Below are positions 53,718-63,874 of a stretch of DNA of 64,000 nt, piece after piece (positions within the stretch are counted from its first letter, which is position 1; the number at the start of each line of letters is the position of its first letter). The position numbers and the translations under genes are program-made. The stretch is from Ensifer sesbaniae (GTDB taxonomy: Bacteria > Pseudomonadota > Alphaproteobacteria > Rhizobiales > Rhizobiaceae). The stretch is taken from contig NZ_JABEKU010000001.1 in the NCBI RefSeq assembly GCF_013283665.1, forward strand, positions 1,240,001 to 1,304,000. Direction: 5' to 3'. The notes under the pieces were generated by a model. The model was not told the origin of the DNA and searched no databases. It was given only the letters and a program-made list of their open reading frames with translations.

Positions 53718-54166
53718 CGCGCAAACAAAAAAGACTGGCGATCATCGGCGGCGGTGTCGGCTTCCTGGTTCTCGCAGCCTTCCTGGTGATGTTCGCCTTC
53801 AGCCAGGCGATTGCCTATTTCTACGTGCCGAGCGACCTCGCCAAGGCAAACTTGTCGCCGGGTACGCGCATCCGCCTCGGCGGCGTGGTCGAAGGGGGAT
53901 CGGTAAAGCGCGGCGACGGCAAGACCGTCACCTTCACCGTCACCGACACGCTTGCCGGCGTGCCGGTAACCTACACGGGCATCCTGCCCGACCTGTTCCG
54001 CGAGGGGCAGGGCGTGGTAACGGAGGGAGCCTTCGTTCAAGGGAGCTCGGTCTTCGTGGCGGATACGGTTCTCGCCAAGCATGACGAGACCTACATGCCC
54101 AAGGATGTCGCCGACCGCTTGAAGGCCCAGGGCGTTGAGCTCAGCGGGAAGGAAACCATCAAATGA
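53714..54166 (+). CDS. cycJ: haem chaperone CycJ (CcmE)
   Basis: A 150-residue periplasmic haem chaperone anchored by an N-terminal helix (residues 8-30). The OB-fold domain includes [15 protein letters not shown] and [11 protein letters not shown]. His123 in AKHDETYMP, with Tyr127, is the covalent haem-binding site. It carries haem from CcmC to the CcmF/H ligase. The ATG overlaps the cycH stop and its own stop overlaps cycK. Confidence 0.95.
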   Translation: MTRKQKRLAIIGGGVGFLVLAAFLVMFAFSQAIAYFYVPSDLAKANLSPGTRIRLGGVVEGGSVKRGDGKTVTFTVTDTLAGVPVTYTGILPDLFREGQGVVTEGAFVQGSSVFVADTVLAKHDETYMPKDVADRLKAQGVELSGKETIK

Positions 54167-56151
54167 TCATCGAGCTCGGACATTACGCGCTGGTCCTGGC
54201 ATTGGCCACGGCGGTCATCCAGGCCGCTTTGCCGATCCTCGGTGCGCGGCTGAATGATCGCGGCTTGATGGAGTTGGCGTCGAGCACTGCGGTCGCCTGT
54301 TTTCTGCTGGTCGCCTTCGCGTTCACGGTGCTGACCTTCGCTTATGTGACCTCGGACTTCTCGGTCCGCAACGTCTGGGAGAACTCCCATTCGCTGAAGC
54401 CGCTGATCTACAAGATCTCGGGCGTATGGGGGAACCACGAAGGCTCGATGCTTCTGTGGCTGCTGATCCTGACATTTTTCTCGGCGCTGGTGGCAGCCTT
54501 TGGGCGCAACCTGCCGGAAACGCTGAAGGCGAACGTGCTCGCCGTGCAGGGCTGGATCGCCATGGCCTTTGCTCTCTTCATTCTCTTGACGTCCAACCCG
54601 TTCGCGCGGCTGGTCCCGGCGCCGGGCGAGGGCAAGGACCTGAACCCGATCCTGCAGGATGTCGGCCTCGCCATTCATCCGCCGCTGCTCTATCTCGGTT
54701 ATGTCGGCTTCTCCGTCTGCTTCTCCTTTGCGATCGCCGCACTGATCGAGGGCCGGATCGATGCCGCCTGGGCGCGTTGGGTCCGCCCGTGGACGCTTGC
54801 CGCCTGGACCTTCCTTACTGCCGGCATTTCCATGGGATCCTACTGGGCCTATTACGAGCTCGGCTGGGGCGGCTGGTGGTTCTGGGATCCGGTGGAAAAT
54901 GCCTCCTTCATGCCCTGGCTCGCGGGCACCGCCCTTCTGCATTCGGCTCTGGTCATGGAGAAGCGCGAGGCGCTGAAGATCTGGACCGTGCTGCTCGCGA
55001 TCATGACCTTCTCGCTGTCGCTGCTCGGCACCTTCCTCGTCCGTTCGGGCGTCTTGACCTCGGTTCATGCCTTCGCCACGGATCCGACCCGCGGCATTTT
55101 CATTCTCGCCATCCTCGTCTTTTTCATCGGTGGCGCCTTCGCGCTTTTCGCCTTGCGGGCCTCGCACCTGAAAGCCGGCGGCATATTTGCGCCGATTTCA
55201 CGCGAGGGTTCGCTGGTCTTCAACAATCTCATCCTGACGACGGCCGCGGCGACAGTCCTGACCGGCACGCTCTATCCGCTGGTGCTGGAGGCGCTCACAG
55301 GCGACAAGATCTCCGTCGGTCCGCCGTTCTTCAACATGACCTTCGGCCTCTTGATGCTGCCACTGCTCTTCGCAGTGCCGTTCGGTCCATTGCTCGCGTG
55401 GAAGCGCGGGGACATCCTCGGCGTCTCCCAGCGGCTCTTCGCCGCGGTCGCGATCGGTCTCGTCTTCGGTACAGGCTACTATTATGCGATGAATGGCGGC
55501 CCGGTGCTGGCGCTCTTCGGCATCGCTCTCGGGGTCTACCTGATCGTGGGTTCCGTGACGGATGTCGCGTTGCGTTCCGGCCTCGGCAAGGTTGCGCGTA
55601 ATGTCGCCTGGCGGCGCTTCACCGGCCTGCCGCGCTCGGCCTTCGGCACTGCGCTCGCCCATATCGGTCTCGGCGTCACCCTGATCGGCATCGTCGCCGT
55701 TACGGCCTTTGAAACAGAGACCGTCGTCGAGATGAAGCCAGGCATGACAGTCGAAGCCGGTGGCTACACCCTGCGCTTCGACGGCATGCGCAACGGCAGC
55801 GGCCCGAATTACACGGAAGAATCCGGCCACTTCACCATCAGCCGCGGCGGTGTTGCCGTCTCCGAGGTCTGGTCGTCGAAGCGCCTCTACCAGGCGCGCC
55901 GCATGCCGACGACGGAAGCCGGCATCCGCACCTTCGGCCTCAGCCAGCTCTACGTTTCACTCGGCGACCAGATCGGCGAAGGCGGCATCGTCGTGCGCAT
56001 CTGGTGGAAGCCGATGATCCTGTGCATCTGGGGCGGAACGCTGTTCATGATGGCGGGCGGTTTCGTGTCCTTGAGCGACCGCCGCCTGCGGGTCGGCGCG
56101 CCTGCGCGGGCCAAGCGGCCGAAGACGGTGCCGGTGGGAGCTGCCGAATGA
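54163..56151 (+). CDS. cycK: haem lyase subunit CycK (CcmF)
   Basis: A 662-residue polytopic membrane protein. The periplasmic tryptophan-rich WWD domain [20 protein letters not shown] binds haem. [20 protein letters not shown] and [20 protein letters not shown] supply conserved His ligands, and the C-terminal periplasmic domain contains [20 protein letters not shown]. With CycH and CycL it attaches haem to apocytochrome c. Length matches the family (about 650). Confidence 0.96.
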   Translation: MIIELGHYALVLALATAVIQAALPILGARLNDRGLMELASSTAVACFLLVAFAFTVLTFAYVTSDFSVRNVWENSHSLKPLIYKISGVWGNHEGSMLLWLLILTFFSALVAAFGRNLPETLKANVLAVQGWIAMAFALFILLTSNPFARLVPAPGEGKDLNPILQDVGLAIHPPLLYLGYVGFSVCFSFAIAALIEGRIDAAWARWVRPWTLAAWTFLTAGISMGSYWAYYELGWGGWWFWDPVENASFMPWLAGTALLHSALVMEKREALKIWTVLLAIMTFSLSLLGTFLVRSGVLTSVHAFATDPTRGIFILAILVFFIGGAFALFALRASHLKAGGIFAPISREGSLVFNNLILTTAAATVLTGTLYPLVLEALTGDKISVGPPFFNMTFGLLMLPLLFAVPFGPLLAWKRGDILGVSQRLFAAVAIGLVFGTGYYYAMNGGPVLALFGIALGVYLIVGSVTDVALRSGLGKVARNVAWRRFTGLPRSAFGTALAHIGLGVTLIGIVAVTAFETETVVEMKPGMTVEAGGYTLRFDGMRNGSGPNYTEESGHFTISRGGVAVSEVWSSKRLYQARRMPTTEAGIRTFGLSQLYVSLGDQIGEGGIVVRIWWKPMILCIWGGTLFMMAGGFVSLSDRRLRVGAPARAKRPKTVPVGAAE

Positions 56152-56603
56152 TGCGTTTGCTGCTTGCACTTCTGCTGTTTATCGCGCCGATCGGCCCGGC
56201 CTTCGCGGTCAACCCGGATGAGGTTCTGGCCGACCCCGCGCTCGAGGCGCGGGCGCGGGCGATCTCGGCAGAGCTGCGCTGTATGGTCTGTCAGAACCAG
56301 TCGATCGACGATTCCAACGCCGAACTCGCCAAGGATCTGCGCGTGCTGGTGCGCGAGCGGCTGGCCAATGGGGACAGCGACGAGGCGGTGATCGATTATG
56401 TCGTGTCCCGTTACGGCGAATTCGTGCTGCTGAAGCCGCGCTTCGAAACGAAGACACTGATCCTGTGGGGCATGCCCGCAACCCTGCTTCTCGTCGGGGC
56501 GATCACCCTCGTCGTCGCGGCTCGCCGTCGCGGCACCCAAGCAAAGGGGACTCCGCTTTCCGAGGATGAAAAGGAAAAGCTGAAGAAGCTGCTTCAGCCC
56601 TGA
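56148..56603 (+). CDS. cycL: cytochrome c maturation thioreductase CycL (CcmH)
   Basis: A 151-residue protein. The signal peptide ([19 protein letters not shown]) is followed by the [15 protein letters not shown] redox motif, [20 protein letters not shown] and a C-terminal membrane helix. CcmH reduces apocytochrome cysteines before haem ligation. The start at 56148 overlaps the cycK stop (ATGATG), with GTGGGAG upstream; the second ATG is an alternative. Confidence 0.94.
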   Translation: MMRLLLALLLFIAPIGPAFAVNPDEVLADPALEARARAISAELRCMVCQNQSIDDSNAELAKDLRVLVRERLANGDSDEAVIDYVVSRYGEFVLLKPRFETKTLILWGMPATLLLVGAITLVVAARRRGTQAKGTPLSEDEKEKLKKLLQP

Positions 56604-56929
56604 CGGTCGGTCCGGGGTCGATGACAATTGCCGCCCTGGCCCAATAATGTTTTGAAATCGCTGAAAGATTGTCCGTGGCGGGCACCAAAGGTGACGGCGC
56701 GTGTTGTCTCCCGTCGGCCGGCAATCCATGCGTTTAGCATCGCGTCCCGCAACATTACCAAAAATTCATCTTCCGGACAGAACTCAGTAAGGTCCCATCC
56801 GTTACATGTTTCGTCATCGGCTGTTCCTCCAGTCAGCCAAAAAAACGAACCCGTCTTCATCGAGACGGGCGCGCAGTCAGGTTCGATGCTGCCGCTTGGC
56901 GGCATCAAGGAAGAGAAAAGGCAAAACGG
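56604..56929. other. intergenic region between cycL and degP with a minus-strand terminator
   Basis: CCCGTCT-TCATCG-AGACGGG (56850-56869) reads on the minus strand as a hairpin followed by TTCGTTTTTTT, a good intrinsic terminator against antisense transcription. An 88-codon minus-strand frame (56594-56860) starts in the loop, has no ribosome binding site and has AT-biased third positions, so I do not call it a gene. The degP promoter should lie here. Confidence 0.5.
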
Positions 56930-58489
56930 ATGATTACGACCAAATCCCTGCGTCCCTCCCTCAAGACCGTTCTGAAGGCCTCGACGGTTGCCGGTCTTGC
57001 TGCGGTCATGCTGACCTCCGGTCTGCCGGCGCGTGTCTCCCAGTCCTTTGCGGAAGCAGTCAAGGTGGAAGCGCCGCCGGTGCCGAGCTTTGCCAATGTC
57101 GTCGACGCGGTCTCGCCCGCCGTCGTTTCGGTTCGCGTCCAGTCGCGCGTCAATCCGGTCTCCGAAGATGGCAGCGACTTCACCTTTGGCTTCGGCGGCC
57201 GTGGCTTCGACGAACTGCCGGACGATCACCCGCTGAAGCGCTTCTTCAAGGAATTCGGCCCGCGCGGCGATGACCATAGCGAGCGCGGCGGTCCGGGTCG
57301 CCGTGGCCCGCATGGCGAAGGTCGCCTGCGTCCGACGTCCCAGGGCTCGGGCTTCTTCATCTCCGAAGACGGCTACCTCGTCACCAACAACCACGTGGTT
57401 TCCGATGGCTCGGCCTTCACCGTCATCCTCAACGACGGCACCGAACTCGATGCCAAGCTGATCGGCAAGGACAGCCGCACCGATCTCGCCGTGCTCAAGG
57501 TCGATGACAAGCGCAAGTTCACCTATGTCGGCTGGGCCGATGACAGCAAGGTCCGCGTCGGCGACTGGGTGGTTGCTGTCGGCAACCCGTTCGGTCTCGG
57601 CGGTACCGTGACCTCGGGCATCATCTCCGCCCGTGGCCGCGATATCGGCTCCGGCCCCTATGACGACTACCTGCAAGTCGACGCTGCCGTGAACCGCGGC
57701 AACTCGGGTGGTCCGACCTTCAACCTCTCCGGCGAAGTGGTCGGCATCAACACCGCGATCTTCTCGCCGTCGGGCGGCAATGTCGGCATTGCCTTTGCGA
57801 TCCCCGCGGCCGTTGCCAAGGATGTGGTTACCGACCTGATCAAGGACGGTTCGGTTTCCCGCGGCTGGCTGGGCGTACAGATCCAGCCCGTCACCAAGGA
57901 CATCGCTGAATCGCTCGGCCTTGCGGAAGCAAGCGGCGCGTTGGTCGTCGAACCCCAGGCGGGTTCGCCGGGTGAAAAGGCCGGCATCAAGAAGGGCGAC
58001 GTGGTGACTGCGCTGAACGGCGACACCATCAAGGATCCGCGCGATCTCGCCCGCAAGGTTGCCGCCATCCGCCCGGGCACGACCGTTGACCTGAGCCTCT
58101 GGCGCAACGGCAAGTCCGAAAGCGTCAAGCTGGAGATCGGCACGCTGCCGAAGGATGACAAGGAGGCCGCCAAGAGCCAGGACAGCCAGTCCGAAGACAC
58201 GCAGCCTTCGAGCGAGCAGGCCCTAGCTAACCTCGGCGTCACCGTCGTCCCGTCCGATGACGGCAAGGGTGTCACCATCGCCTCCGTCGATGAGGACTCC
58301 GATGCCAGCGATCGTGGCCTGAAGACGGGCGAGAAGATCGTCTCCGTCAACAATCAGGAAGTGAAGTCCGCCGACGATATCCTGAAGGTCATCAACGCTG
58401 CCAAGAAGGACGGCCGTAGCAAGGCGCTCTTCCAGATCGAGGCCGAAAACGGCAGCCGCTTCGTGGCCCTCCCGATCGATCAGGGCTGA
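56930..58489 (+). CDS. degP: periplasmic serine protease/chaperone DegP (HtrA)
   Basis: A 519-residue protease. A signal peptide of about 42 residues is followed by the trypsin-like domain with His155 (TNNHVV), Asp185 (SRTDLAVLKV) and Ser259 (NRGNSGGP). PDZ1 begins at about residue 315 (GWLGVQIQPVTKDIAESLGL) and PDZ2 at about 430. The loop between residues 85 and 135 is Gly/Arg/His-rich. It degrades or refolds damaged periplasmic proteins. AAGGAAGAGAAAAGG precedes the ATG. The two-component pair downstream may report on the same stress. Confidence 0.96.
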   Translation: MITTKSLRPSLKTVLKASTVAGLAAVMLTSGLPARVSQSFAEAVKVEAPPVPSFANVVDAVSPAVVSVRVQSRVNPVSEDGSDFTFGFGGRGFDELPDDHPLKRFFKEFGPRGDDHSERGGPGRRGPHGEGRLRPTSQGSGFFISEDGYLVTNNHVVSDGSAFTVILNDGTELDAKLIGKDSRTDLAVLKVDDKRKFTYVGWADDSKVRVGDWVVAVGNPFGLGGTVTSGIISARGRDIGSGPYDDYLQVDAAVNRGNSGGPTFNLSGEVVGINTAIFSPSGGNVGIAFAIPAAVAKDVVTDLIKDGSVSRGWLGVQIQPVTKDIAESLGLAEASGALVVEPQAGSPGEKAGIKKGDVVTALNGDTIKDPRDLARKVAAIRPGTTVDLSLWRNGKSESVKLEIGTLPKDDKEAAKSQDSQSEDTQPSSEQALANLGVTVVPSDDGKGVTIASVDEDSDASDRGLKTGEKIVSVNNQEVKSADDILKVINAAKKDGRSKALFQIEAENGSRFVALPIDQG

Positions 58490-58513
58490 TCGCGGCAGTC
58501 AAATGAATGACCG

Positions 58514-58548
58514 GAGCGCCGCGATTTCCACGTGATTTCGCGGCGCTC
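58514..58548 (+). terminator. long hairpin after degP
   Basis: GAGCGCCGCGA (58514-58524) pairs perfectly with TCGCGGCGCTC (58538-58548), 25 bases after the degP stop. Only GCCGTTTGG follows, so the U-run is poor, but the 11-base stem could still end the transcript. Confidence 0.55.
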
Positions 58549-58556
58549 GCCGTTTG

Positions 58557-58667
58557 GAGCGGGATGAGGAAAAGTGTGTGCGGTGTTCCGCCCGCATCCC
58601 GCTCTCACCGACGAGAATCGATCACCATGAGTTTGGCTCGATCCGGCCGATACCATCGTGATCGAGG
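58557..58667. repeat. two-module mosaic palindrome, copy 3
   Basis: Module B is complete (GAGCGGGATG 58557-58566 with CATCCCGCTC 58595-58604) and is followed by module A (AATCGATCACCATGAG...CATCGTGATCGAG). The same module order is found at 13405-13486 on the opposite strand, and module B alone at 16012-16059. Confidence 0.7.
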
Positions 58668-58728
58668 GCACTCGCCAATCCGGTGGCGGAAAGCCGAAAC
58701 CGGTTGAGACAGACAGGGGTCCGGGACT

Positions 58729-59427
58729 ATGGTCGCGCGTATGAAGATTCTTATCATTGAAGACGATCTCGAGGCGGCAGCCTATCTGGCGAAGGCCTTC
58801 CGTGAGGCGGGTATCGTTTCCGACCACGCCAGTGACGGCGAGAGCGGTCTCTTCATGGCCAGCGAGAACAGCTACGACGTTCTGGTGATCGATCGCATGC
58901 TGCCGCGCCGCGACGGCCTGTCCGTCATCACCGAGCTCAGGCGCAAGGACATCCACACACCGGTGCTGATCCTCTCCGCGCTTGGGCAGGTCGATGACCG
59001 TGTCAAGGGGCTTCGTGCCGGCGGCGACGACTATCTGCCGAAACCCTATGCCTTCAACGAACTGCTGGCGCGTGTCGAGGTGCTCGGCCGCCGCAAGGGC
59101 ACGCCCGAACAGGATATGGTCTACCGCGTTGGCGATCTCGAACTCGACCGCCTGTCGCATTCGGTGCGCCGACAGGGCAAGGAGATCCCGCTGCAGCCGC
59201 GCGAGTTCCGCCTGCTCGAATATCTCATGAAGAATGCCGGCCAGGTCGTCACCCGTACCATGCTGCTCGAAAATGTCTGGGACTATCACTTCGACCCGCA
59301 GACCAACGTGATCGATGTGCATGTGTCGCGGCTGCGTTCGAAGATCGAGAAGGACTTTGACGTGCCGCTGCTGCGCACCGTGCGCGGCGCCGGCTACATG
59401 ATCAAGGATGACCGGGCCTCCGCATGA
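58729..59427 (+). CDS. OmpR-family response regulator
   Basis: A 232-residue regulator. The receiver domain has Glu11, Asp12, Asp13, the phosphoacceptor Asp55 (VLVIDRMLPRRDG) and DDYLPKPYAF. The winged helix has LQPREFRLLEYLMKNAGQVV and NVIDVHVSRLRSKIEKDFDV. It resembles CusR/QseB-type regulators. GGGGTCCGGG stands a few bases before the ATG at 58729; an ATG four codons later would match the usual family N-terminus. It overlaps the kinase gene by four bases. Placement after degP suggests an envelope-stress signal. Confidence 0.92.
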   Translation: MVARMKILIIEDDLEAAAYLAKAFREAGIVSDHASDGESGLFMASENSYDVLVIDRMLPRRDGLSVITELRRKDIHTPVLILSALGQVDDRVKGLRAGGDDYLPKPYAFNELLARVEVLGRRKGTPEQDMVYRVGDLELDRLSHSVRRQGKEIPLQPREFRLLEYLMKNAGQVVTRTMLLENVWDYHFDPQTNVIDVHVSRLRSKIEKDFDVPLLRTVRGAGYMIKDDRASA

Positions 59428-60830
59428 GCAAGCTTCGCGTTCTCTTCAGAACGACCGCGGTTCGGCTTTCCGCCCTTTATCTCATTCTCTTTTCGCTCTG
59501 TGCAGCCTTTCTGGTGTTCTATGTCACCGGCATGTCGGAGCGGTTGCTGCAGCAGCAGACCCGTGACGCCATCACCGCGGAGGTGACGCAGATCGAGCAG
59601 GTCTACACGCGGGCCGGCATGAACGGCCTGCTGCGCTCGCTCGAGCGGCGCGCGCGGCAGCCGGGCGCCAATCTCTATGTTATCGCCGGGCCGAGCGGCG
59701 AGATCCTTGCAGGCAACGTCGCGAGCCTCGAGCCCGGACTGCTCGACAGCGAAGGTTGGACCGAACGCCCCTTTGCCTATCAGCGCTATACGGACGAGAC
59801 GAAGAAGGACAGTCATGTGGCGCTCGCCCATGTGCTGGTGCTCGACAATGGCCTGCGCATTCTCGTCGGCCGTGACCTTCAGGAGCCGCAGAAGTTTCGC
59901 GCTTTGGTGCGTCAGGCGCTCATGGTAGCGCTCGGCGTCATGGGGCTTGGCGCGCTCGTCATCTGGTTCGGCATTGGCCGCAATGCCCTGAAGCGCATCG
60001 ACCGCATGTCGGAGGCGAGCACCAAGATCATGGCTGGCGATCTCTCGCAGCGCCTGCCGATGAGCGGTTCCGGCGATGAGTTCGACCGGCTGTCGGAAAG
60101 CCTGAATGCCATGCTCGGCCGCATCGAGAAGCTGAACGAAGGTCTGCGCCAGGTCTCCGACAACATCGCCCACGACCTGAAAACGCCGCTGACGCGGCTG
60201 CGCAACAAGGCCGAAGCAGCACTCGCCCGCAAGGGCACGAGCCAGCGTGGCGCGCTCGAAGAGATCATCGGTGAGTCCGACCAGTTGATCCGGACCTTCA
60301 ATGCGCTCCTGATGATCTCGCGCGTCGAGGCCGGCTCGTCCGCCGCCGAGATGAGCGAGATCAACCTCTCGCAGATCGTTGCCGATTGCGTCGAGCTCTA
60401 TGAGCCTGTTGCGGAGGATGTCGGTCTGACGCTGGAAGCCGCAGTCGCGCAAAACATCACAATCTCCGGCAACCGAGAACTGGTTGGCCAGGCGCTCGGC
60501 AACCTTATCGACAACGCGATCAAGTATGCCGATGGCGCCGACAATCCGCTGATCAGGGTCTCGCTGGAAAAGCGCGATAGCCATGTACTCTTGTCCGTCG
60601 CCGATCACGGGCCCGGCATACCGGCAGCAATGCATGACGAGGTGGTCAAGCGCTTCGTTCGCCTCGATGAGAGCCGGTCCAAGCCGGGCACGGGCCTCGG
60701 ATTGTCCTTGGTCGAGGCGGTCATGGAGATGCATCACGGCTCGCTGCGTCTCGCCGATACCGATCCGGCGGCGGGGGATGGTGGCAAAGGCCTGACGGTG
60801 CAGATGGTTTTCCCCGCGGCTGCAACCTGA
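59424..60830 (+). CDS. HAMP sensor histidine kinase
   Basis: A 468-residue kinase. Helices lie at about residues 14-34 and 166-186, and the periplasmic sensor between them has about 130 residues. A HAMP domain follows (KIMAGDLSQRLPMSGSGDEF), then His250 in NIAHDLKTPLTRLRNKAEAA, and an ATPase domain with NLIDNAIKYADGAD, DHGPGIPAAMHDEVVKRFVR and GTGLGLSLVEAV. It is the partner of the preceding regulator, with which it overlaps (ATGA). The signal is unknown. Confidence 0.92.
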   Translation: MSKLRVLFRTTAVRLSALYLILFSLCAAFLVFYVTGMSERLLQQQTRDAITAEVTQIEQVYTRAGMNGLLRSLERRARQPGANLYVIAGPSGEILAGNVASLEPGLLDSEGWTERPFAYQRYTDETKKDSHVALAHVLVLDNGLRILVGRDLQEPQKFRALVRQALMVALGVMGLGALVIWFGIGRNALKRIDRMSEASTKIMAGDLSQRLPMSGSGDEFDRLSESLNAMLGRIEKLNEGLRQVSDNIAHDLKTPLTRLRNKAEAALARKGTSQRGALEEIIGESDQLIRTFNALLMISRVEAGSSAAEMSEINLSQIVADCVELYEPVAEDVGLTLEAAVAQNITISGNRELVGQALGNLIDNAIKYADGADNPLIRVSLEKRDSHVLLSVADHGPGIPAAMHDEVVKRFVRLDESRSKPGTGLGLSLVEAVMEMHHGSLRLADTDPAAGDGGKGLTVQMVFPAAAT

Positions 60831-60910
60831 TAGACCGGTTCGTTGAGAACAGGAGACGAGCACGGCTTGCCGCTGCGTGGGATGTGCAGGCTGTTGCAAG
60901 GGGAGAGGGC

Positions 60911-63865
60911 ATGCAGGACCAAGTGCAGCAGTGCTGGGAGATCGAGACGGCGCCAATCCGTCCGGCGAGCCAGGCCGATGCCAAAACGGCGCTCTCAGTG
61001 CTAAAGGACATGGCCAAGGGTCATGACCAGATCGCGAAACTGCTCGCCTCCGAAAGTCCGTTCAAGACCTTTATTGTCTCGGCCTTTGCGCTGTCGCCCT
61101 TCCTGCGCGATACGGGCGACAGCCGCCCGGCCATTCTCGAAGAACTCCTGTCCACCGATCTGACGGCCTTCCTGACCGAACGGGTGCGCCGCGCCCGCGA
61201 TGCCTGGAAACCCAACGAAGGCGGCGCGGCCCTGCCGGACACGGAGATCATGGCGCGGCTGAGGCGGGCCAAACGCGAGCTCGCCTTCGCCGTGGCGCTC
61301 GCCGATCTCTCCCGGCACTTCGACGGCCGCGAAACCACGCGCTGGCTCAGCGATTTTGCTGGTGCTGCCGTCTCCGCAACCATCGATCACCTGCTGCTGA
61401 GCGCGCACGAGAGCGGCAAGCTGATCGTCAAGGACGTCGCCAACCCCAGCATCGGTTCCGGGGTCATCGTGCTTGGCATGGGCAAGCTCGGCGCCTTCGA
61501 GCTCAACTATTCCTCCGATATCGATCTCGTCGTCTTTTACGATCCGCAATCCGGCGTCATCGTCGACCGCGACGATGCCTCGGAGACCTTCGGCCGGCTG
61601 CTGCGCCGGCTGATCCGCATCCTGCAGGAGCGCAGCGGCGACGGCTATGTCTTCCGCACCGACCTGCGGCTGCGCCCCGACCCAGGCTCGACGCCGCTCG
61701 CGATTCCAGTCGAGGCGGCGATGCTCTATTACGAGAGCAGGGGGCAGAACTGGGAACGGGCCGCCTTCATCAAGGCGCGGCCGGTCGCCGGCGATATCGA
61801 AGCCGGTGAGCGGTTCCTCAGGGAATTGGTCCCCTTCGTCTTCCGCAAATATCTCGACTATGCGGCGATCGCTGACATTCATTCGATCAAACGGCAGATC
61901 CACGCCCACAAGGGCCACGGCGAAATCGCGGTCAAGGGACACAACATCAAGCTCGGCCGCGGCGGCATCCGCGAGATCGAATTCTTCGTGCAGACGCAGC
62001 AGTTGATCGCCGGCGGTCGCATGCCGGAGCTACGCCAGCGCGCCACCGAGCCGATGCTGCGCGCCCTGGTCAAGGCCGGCTGGATCGACGAGGAGACGGC
62101 TGATGAACTCGTAGAGGCCTATTGGTTCCTGCGCGACGTCGAGCACCGGATCCAGATGGTACGCGACGAACAGACCCATGTGCTGCCCGAGACCGAAGCG
62201 GAGCTGAAGCGCATCGCCTATATGCTTGGCTTCGACGATACGGCCGCCTTCTCGAAGGCGCTTTCGCGCGTGTTGAAGACGGTCGAGCGCCGCTACGCCC
62301 AGCTCTTCGAGCAGGAGGCGAAGCTTTCGATCGAGACCGGCAATCTCGTCTTCACCGGCCAGCGCGACGACCCGGATACGCTGGAGACGCTGAAGAAGCT
62401 CGGCTTCCAGCGGCCGTCGGACATTTCCCATACGATCCGCACCTGGCACTATGGCCGCTACCGCGCGACGCAATCGGTGGAAGCGCGCGAGCGCCTGACC
62501 GAACTGACGCCGGAGCTTCTGCGCGTCTTCGGCGAAAGCCGCCGAGCCGACGAAGCGCTGCTGCGCTTCGACAATTTCATTTCCGGCCTGCCGGCGGGCA
62601 TTCAGCTCTTTTCGCTGCTCGGCAACAATCCGGGCCTCCTGTCGCTGATCGTCAACGTCATGTCGTCGGCGCCGCGGCTTGCCGAAATCATCGCCGCGCG
62701 CCCGCATGTCTTCGACGGCATGCTCGATCCGGGCCTCCTTGCCGAATTGCCGACGAGGGACTATCTCGCGCCGCGTATTGCCAATTTCGTCGGTGGCGCG
62801 CGACACTATGAGGAAGTGCTCGACCGCCTGCGCATCATTGCCGCCGAGCAGCGCTTCCTGATCGGCATCCGGCTTTTGACCGGCGCCATCTCGGGGGCAC
62901 AGGCCGGCCGCGCCTTTACCGATCTCGCTGACCTGATCATCGCCGCGGCGGTGAAGGCGGTGCAGGACGAGATTGGCTCGGTACACGGCGATTTCCCCGG
63001 CGGCCGCATCGCCGTCGTCGGCATGGGCAAGCTCGGCAGTCACGAGCTGACCGCGGGCTCTGACGTCGATCTGATCCTGCTTTACGATTACGATGAGGCG
63101 GCGACCGAGTCCGACGGCCCAAAGCCGCTCGACCCGACGCGCTATTTCACGCGGGTAACGCAGCGCCTGATCGCCGCACTTTCCGCGCCGACGGCAGAGG
63201 GCATTCTCTACGAGGTCGACATGCGGCTTCGTCCGTCCGGCAACAAGGGGCCGGTCGCGACGAGGATCAATGCCTTCGCCAAGTATCAGCGCGAAGAGGC
63301 CTGGACCTGGGAGCATCTGGCCCTGACGCGGGCGCGCTGCATCTGTGGCGACGAAAGGCTGATCGCCGAGGCCAATGCAATCTTTGCCGAAATCCTCGGC
63401 CGTAAGCGAGATGTTGCCAAGGTCAGCGCCGACGTGATCTCCATGCGCGAGATGATCGACAGCGAGAAGCCGCCGAGCGATATCTGGGATTTCAAGCTGA
63501 TCCCGGGTGGTCTCGTCGATATCGAGTTCATCAGCCAGTACCTGGCGCTCGTTGCGCCCGCGAAGGGCATTCAACCGCTGACATCAGGCACGAATACGGC
63601 CGATGCACTGAAGCTGCTCGGCGACTCCTTGATGAACCCCAATGATCTCGATGTTGCTCTGGAGGCGCTGCACCTCTTTACCGAGTTGTCGCAGATCGTG
63701 CGGCTGTGCATCGAGGGAGAGTTCGAGCCGAAGGAAGCACCGGCCGGGCTGATCGATCTCGTCTGCCGGGCAGGGGACTATCCCGACCTGAAGACACTGG
63801 AGGGAGATATCCGGCGGCTGTCGAAGTCCGCGCGGCGTGTCTTCCAATCGGTCGTTTCGGCGTGA
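60911..63865 (+). CDS. glnE: bifunctional glutamine synthetase adenylyltransferase/deadenylase
   Basis: A 984-residue enzyme that adenylylates and deadenylylates GlnA in response to PII and glutamine, so matching ammonium assimilation to nitrogen supply. The two nucleotidyltransferase domains are visible: GMGKLGAFELNYSSDIDLVV (adenylyl removal, about residue 187) and GMGKLGSHELTAGSDVDLIL (adenylylation, about residue 705), each followed by its helical domain. The start at 60911 is preceded by GGGGAGAGGGC; an ATG nine codons upstream lacks a site. It follows the two-component genes after 80 bases. Confidence 0.96.
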   Translation: MQDQVQQCWEIETAPIRPASQADAKTALSVLKDMAKGHDQIAKLLASESPFKTFIVSAFALSPFLRDTGDSRPAILEELLSTDLTAFLTERVRRARDAWKPNEGGAALPDTEIMARLRRAKRELAFAVALADLSRHFDGRETTRWLSDFAGAAVSATIDHLLLSAHESGKLIVKDVANPSIGSGVIVLGMGKLGAFELNYSSDIDLVVFYDPQSGVIVDRDDASETFGRLLRRLIRILQERSGDGYVFRTDLRLRPDPGSTPLAIPVEAAMLYYESRGQNWERAAFIKARPVAGDIEAGERFLRELVPFVFRKYLDYAAIADIHSIKRQIHAHKGHGEIAVKGHNIKLGRGGIREIEFFVQTQQLIAGGRMPELRQRATEPMLRALVKAGWIDEETADELVEAYWFLRDVEHRIQMVRDEQTHVLPETEAELKRIAYMLGFDDTAAFSKALSRVLKTVERRYAQLFEQEAKLSIETGNLVFTGQRDDPDTLETLKKLGFQRPSDISHTIRTWHYGRYRATQSVEARERLTELTPELLRVFGESRRADEALLRFDNFISGLPAGIQLFSLLGNNPGLLSLIVNVMSSAPRLAEIIAARPHVFDGMLDPGLLAELPTRDYLAPRIANFVGGARHYEEVLDRLRIIAAEQRFLIGIRLLTGAISGAQAGRAFTDLADLIIAAAVKAVQDEIGSVHGDFPGGRIAVVGMGKLGSHELTAGSDVDLILLYDYDEAATESDGPKPLDPTRYFTRVTQRLIAALSAPTAEGILYEVDMRLRPSGNKGPVATRINAFAKYQREEAWTWEHLALTRARCICGDERLIAEANAIFAEILGRKRDVAKVSADVISMREMIDSEKPPSDIWDFKLIPGGLVDIEFISQYLALVAPAKGIQPLTSGTNTADALKLLGDSLMNPNDLDVALEALHLFTELSQIVRLCIEGEFEPKEAPAGLIDLVCRAGDYPDLKTLEGDIRRLSKSARRVFQSVVSA

Positions 63866-63874
63866 TGGAGTGCC

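Noticed and set aside
56594-56860. 88-codon minus-strand frame between cycL and degP
   Set aside because: The start is in a terminator loop, no ribosome binding site, AT-biased third positions and a ten-base overlap with cycL; kept only as a remark.
5667-58667. Palindromic repeats as CRISPR or phage attachment sites
   Set aside because: They are dispersed single copies with internal symmetry, not regularly spaced arrays, and no integrase, cas gene or tRNA is nearby.
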